Assembly (NCBI GenBank): GCA_003520555.1
Contig: DOUO01000039.1
Span: 1-8,646 of the forward strand
Length of the DNA: 8,646 bases
Reading direction: 5' to 3'
Origin: Oscillospiraceae bacterium
GTDB lineage: Bacteria > Bacillota > Clostridia > Oscillospirales > Acutalibacteraceae
Translations under genes and position numbers: made by a program
The notes under the pieces: model-generated
The model's input: only the letters and a program-made list of their open reading frames with translations
What the model was told of the DNA's origin: nothing
Database searches by the model: none
Shown here: piece after piece, positions 7,006 through 8,646 of the stretch
Position numbering within the stretch: the stretch's first letter is position 1
How the letters are laid out: each line of letters begins with the position of its first letter

Positions 7006-7027
7006 GGAGCGGACAGGACTCCGCACC
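7006..7027 (-). promoter_or_regulatory. Stem-loop at the predicted 5' end of the operon mRNA
   Basis: In the minus-strand transcript GGUGCGGA (7020-7027) pairs with UCCGCUCC (7006-7013) around a 6-nt loop GUCCUG, with a single U-U mismatch. The transcription start predicted from the promoter at 7035-7063 is about 7028, so the hairpin would begin at or next to the first nucleotide. No T-tract follows, which argues against a terminator. A 5' mRNA-stabilising hairpin is the simplest reading. It lies about 20 nt upstream of the ribosome binding site and does not mask it. Confidence 0.5.
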
Positions 7028-7034
7028 AATGTAT

Positions 7035-7063
7035 ATTTTATACCAAATATCTACAATAGTCAA
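7035..7063 (-). promoter_or_regulatory. Sigma70-type promoter of the four-gene surface operon
   Basis: On the minus strand TTGACT (7058-7063) and TAAAAT (7035-7040) are separated by exactly 17 nt, and each matches five of six consensus bases. The predicted start near 7028 leaves a leader of about 54 nt before the ATG at 6974. No other convincing promoter was seen inside the operon, whose genes are only 4-14 nt apart, so this one probably drives all four. Confidence 0.7.
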
Positions 7064-7087
7064 CAAATTAATTAACAATTAATTGTT
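7062..7087. repeat. AT-rich interrupted palindrome abutting the operon -35 element
   Basis: AACAAATTAATT (7062-7073) and AATTAATTGTT (7077-7087) are inverted copies around a 3-nt centre, differing by one extra A in the left arm. The palindrome overlaps the last bases of the -35 hexamer and extends upstream of it, toward the divergent HAD gene. It could be an operator, or an AT-rich UP-type element that happens to be symmetric. Confidence 0.4.
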
Positions 7088-7246
7088 TTTGTTTAGCGCA
7101 TTTTTGATTCAAACAAACCGGGTGTAAAATCAGCTGATGAAACAATGTTTTATTTCCGCAAAATTTATTATGGACTTTTACACAATAATATGATAGCATA
7201 ATAGTGGAACAATAAGGCGTATACCAAAGCGTTAAGGAGTGACGGC
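7088..7246. other. Divergent intergenic DNA; probable but unresolved promoter region for the HAD gene
   Basis: This stretch must carry the plus-strand promoter of the HAD gene, but no clean sigma70 pair stands out. Candidates are TTTACA (7177-7182) followed too closely by CATAAT (7197-7202), TATGAT (7189-7194) with no good -35, and TTGATT (7104-7109) with TAAAAT (7125-7130) at only 15 nt. No riboswitch or small RNA gene was recognised. A candidate short ORF begins right after this stretch, at 7247. Confidence 0.4.
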
Positions 7247-7291
7247 ATGAATAAACTTACAAAAATTCCGCCCTTGTTCTTACGCCGGTAA
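7247..7291 (+). CDS. Possible 14-residue leader ORF or decayed signal-peptide start upstream of the HAD gene
   Basis: ATG at 7247 is preceded by AAGGAG (7234-7239) at an ideal 7-nt spacing and encodes MNKLTKIPPLFLRR before a TAA at 7289-7291. The stop codon falls in the loop of the hairpin at 7284-7298. If one base is restored near the A-run at 7261-7265, the reading continues in the next frame as ALVLTPVIPASAAN, which looks like a signal peptide with an AxA cleavage site. It may therefore be either a short leader peptide or the remnant of a frameshifted secreted-protein gene. It has no recognisable homology, and the strong ribosome site is the main support. Confidence 0.35.
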   Translation: MNKLTKIPPLFLRR

Positions 7292-7298
7292 TACCGGC
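7284..7298 (+). promoter_or_regulatory. Small GC hairpin in the HAD gene leader region
   Basis: GCCGG (7284-7288) and CCGGC (7294-7298) form a 5-bp stem around the loop TAATA, which contains the stop codon of the candidate short ORF. There is no T-tract, so it is not a standard terminator. An attenuation or processing role is possible but unproven. Confidence 0.3.
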
Positions 7299-7381
7299 TT
7301 CAGCCGCAAATACATGTTTGCGACAAATATGCAAATTGCTGATTTATTCAGTCAGTAAATATACAGAAAAGGAGAACTACA

Positions 7382-8524
7382 ATGGAAAACAAAAAGAAAA
7401 ATCCCGCAACAGCATGGAAAATTGTTTCGGCGGTTTTGGCTGTTGCGCTTATAGCGGTTTCATGCGCGTGGGCATTCAGCATGAACGGCGTTCAACCGTC
7501 AACCGCAGGCAACACAACAAACGCGACACAGTCGGCGGCAAATTCGGACAAAAGCGAACAGTCGGGCGATTTGTCGCTTTGGACTGAAAAAGCTCCTCTT
7601 AAATCGGAGCTTACAAATTACGTCAAGACCGTCACCGACAAAAATTCGGCGGATTTTATTCCCGTTGACGACCGCATTGCCGTTTTTGACATGGACGGCA
7701 CGCTATGCTGCGAAACCGACCCCGGTTACTTTGACCACAAGCTTTTGTACCACCGTGTAATCGAAGACGCGGATTACAAGGACAAGGCAAGCGATGAAGA
7801 AAAGGAAACCGCGCAAATTATCAAAACTTATTTTGACACAGGCAAATACCCCGAAGGTCTTGACGTTAAGCACGGCACGGCTGTGGCTACGGCATTCAAG
7901 GGCATGACTCCGGCGGAATTTGACGCGTATGTTAAGGACTACAGAAATCAGCCTGCGCAGGGCTACAACAACATGACAAACGGCGAAGCGTTTTACAAGC
8001 CCATGCTTCAGGTTGTTGAGTACCTTAAGGCAAACGATTTTACCGTATACATCATCAGCGGCACCGACCGCTTAATTACGCGCGGACTTGCCGAAGGCAC
8101 GGTAAACATTCCGGTCAGTCAGATGATTGGTTCGGACGAGTCGCTTGTCGCAAGCAACCAAAACGGCGAGGACGGTTTGAAGTACACCTTCTCAAAGGAC
8201 GACAAGCTTATTACGGGCGGCGAGTTTTTGATTAAGAACCTTAAAATGAACAAGGTAAGCGTTATTCAAAAGGAAATCGGCAAACAGCCCGTGTTGTGCT
8301 TCGGCAACAGCTCAGGCGACTTTGCGATGGCTAACTTTACAATCAACAACAATAAATACAAAAGCGGCGCCTACATGCTTTGCTGCGACGACACAACGCG
8401 CGAAAACGGCAACGTTGACAAGGCGGATAAAATGTATAAGAACTGTGAGGAAAACGGTTATACCGCCGTCTCAATGAAGGACGACTGGACAACAATTTAC
8501 GGCGAAAACGTAACAAGGAAATAA
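7382..8524 (+). CDS. Membrane-anchored or exported HAD-superfamily phosphatase
   Basis: ATG at 7382 follows AAGGAG (7369-7374) by 7 nt. The 380-residue protein begins with a Lys-rich n-region and a hydrophobic segment (about 12-33), then a Ser/Thr/Asn/Gln-rich linker to about residue 62, so the enzyme domain is outside the membrane. The HAD motifs are complete: motif I FDMDGTL (102-108) with D103 as nucleophile and D105 as acid/base, motif II IISGTDR (224-230), a motif III lysine at K291 or K297, and motif IV FGNSSGDF (307-314) with D313. The helical insertion between motifs I and II and the GNSxGD form fit the HAD-IB, phosphoserine-phosphatase-like group. Vicinal cysteines C109/C110 and C334/C335 could be paired outside the cell. 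AVSC (25-28) is at best a weak lipobox. The substrate is unknown. The gene is divergent from the surface operon and has its own terminator. Confidence 0.85.
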   Translation: MENKKKNPATAWKIVSAVLAVALIAVSCAWAFSMNGVQPSTAGNTTNATQSAANSDKSEQSGDLSLWTEKAPLKSELTNYVKTVTDKNSADFIPVDDRIAVFDMDGTLCCETDPGYFDHKLLYHRVIEDADYKDKASDEEKETAQIIKTYFDTGKYPEGLDVKHGTAVATAFKGMTPAEFDAYVKDYRNQPAQGYNNMTNGEAFYKPMLQVVEYLKANDFTVYIISGTDRLITRGLAEGTVNIPVSQMIGSDESLVASNQNGEDGLKYTFSKDDKLITGGEFLIKNLKMNKVSVIQKEIGKQPVLCFGNSSGDFAMANFTINNNKYKSGAYMLCCDDTTRENGNVDKADKMYKNCEENGYTAVSMKDDWTTIYGENVTRK

Positions 8525-8528
8525 TTTC

Positions 8529-8553
8529 GGGAGGCGGCAACGCCTCCCTTTGT
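8529..8553 (+). terminator. Intrinsic terminator-like hairpin of the HAD gene
   Basis: GGGAGGCG (8529-8536) and CGCCTCCC (8541-8548) form a perfect 8-bp stem closed by the GNRA loop GCAA, followed by TTTGT. It starts 4 nt after the stop codon. The T-tract is short but the stem is strong. Confidence 0.75.
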
Positions 8554-8560
8554 CATTGGG

Positions 8561-8573
8561 AACACGCCGTGTT
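8561..8573 (+). repeat. Short palindrome between the HAD terminator and repeat B
   Basis: AACACG and CGTGTT flank a single C, giving an almost perfect 13-bp palindrome just before repeat B. Copy A has no counterpart: there the terminator T-tract joins the repeat core directly. This copy therefore looks interrupted by an extra short segment. Confidence 0.4.
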
Positions 8574-8643
8574 ATTCCGAGCGGCCGCGCAGGCGAATTC
8601 GCGCAGCCGACAACCGAAGAATATTTTAAATTATAAATGTTGA
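8574..8643 (+). repeat. Copy B of the GC-palindrome-containing dispersed repeat
   Basis: Blocks in order are ATTCCGAGCGGCCGCGCAGG, the palindrome GCGAATTCGC, CCGAAGAAT, an AT-rich stretch and TGTTGA. The order matches copy A (580-651) read on the opposite strand. Both copies follow a terminator hairpin and point the same way as the gene they follow. No coding potential is seen up to the window edge. Confidence 0.55.
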
Positions 8644-8646
8644 GGT

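Noticed and set aside
7039..7228. TATACCAAA occurs at 7039-7047 and 7220-7228
   Set aside because: A 9-nt direct repeat in about 350 nt of AT-rich DNA is not improbable, and the two copies sit in unrelated positions relative to the two genes.
7318..7587. Plus-strand 89-codon ORF overlapping the start of the HAD gene
   Set aside because: Most of it is an out-of-frame reading of the HAD gene, with no own ribosome site. Only its upstream frame, which contains the signal-peptide-like string, is kept as an observation.
580..8643. Idea that the inverted repeats mark the ends of a composite mobile element
   Set aside because: There is no transposase or integrase between them, no target-site duplication is evident, and each repeat is tied to the terminator of a neighbouring gene, which fits dispersed 3'-end repeats better.

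Overview
The window looks like chromosomal DNA from a Gram-positive, gut-type Firmicute (class Clostridia; an Oscillospiraceae/Ruminococcus-like genome is my best guess). The reasons are strong AGGAG-type ribosome binding sites, a lipoprotein signal with a classical lipobox, a YabE-like DUF348/G5 protein, cell-wall-binding aromatic repeats, a zinc-dependent macrodomain of the Firmicute type, and AT-rich intergenic DNA beside moderate-GC genes. No tRNA, rRNA, CRISPR array, transposase or phage gene was found.

Layout. (1) Positions 1-481, minus strand: the N-terminal 160 residues of a zinc-dependent macrodomain protein (protein-ADP-ribose hydrolase), cut by the left window edge. It starts with GTG and has a good promoter at 502-530 that lies inside an interrupted inverted repeat. 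(2) Positions 688-7063, minus strand: a compact four-gene operon. Gene order in transcription is a secreted Fn3-repeat/cell-wall-binding/transglutaminase-like protein (start best placed at 6974), an AlgI-type MBOAT O-acyltransferase, an AlgJ/AlgX-type SGNH (DHHW) acyltransferase, and a DUF348/G5 lipoprotein. Intergenic gaps are 11, 14 and 4 nt. A sigma70-type promoter lies at 7035-7063, a stem-loop sits at the predicted 5' end of the mRNA, and a terminator-like hairpin follows the last gene. (3) Positions about 7064-7381: a divergent intergenic region with an AT-rich palindrome, a possible 14-codon ORF with a strong Shine-Dalgarno, and a small hairpin. (4) Positions 7382-8524, plus strand: a membrane-anchored or exported HAD-superfamily phosphatase, followed by a GNRA-loop hairpin terminator. 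(5) Two related, imperfect 70-bp-scale repeats (580-651 and 8574-8643) lie immediately downstream of the two terminators, in the same orientation relative to the upstream gene.

How the genes fit together. The MBOAT protein should move an acyl (probably acetyl) group across the membrane, and the SGNH protein should place it on an extracellular polysaccharide. The transglutaminase/Fn3 protein and the G5 lipoprotein are both exported and carry modules compatible with wall or glycan binding. The operon therefore reads as a surface module that O-acetylates a glycan and installs associated surface proteins. The role of the divergent HAD phosphatase is not clear from sequence. None of the individual families is new. 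The least ordinary items are the inclusion of the transglutaminase/Fn3 protein in an O-acylation operon, the terminator-linked repeats, and the structured regulatory DNA around two of the promoters.
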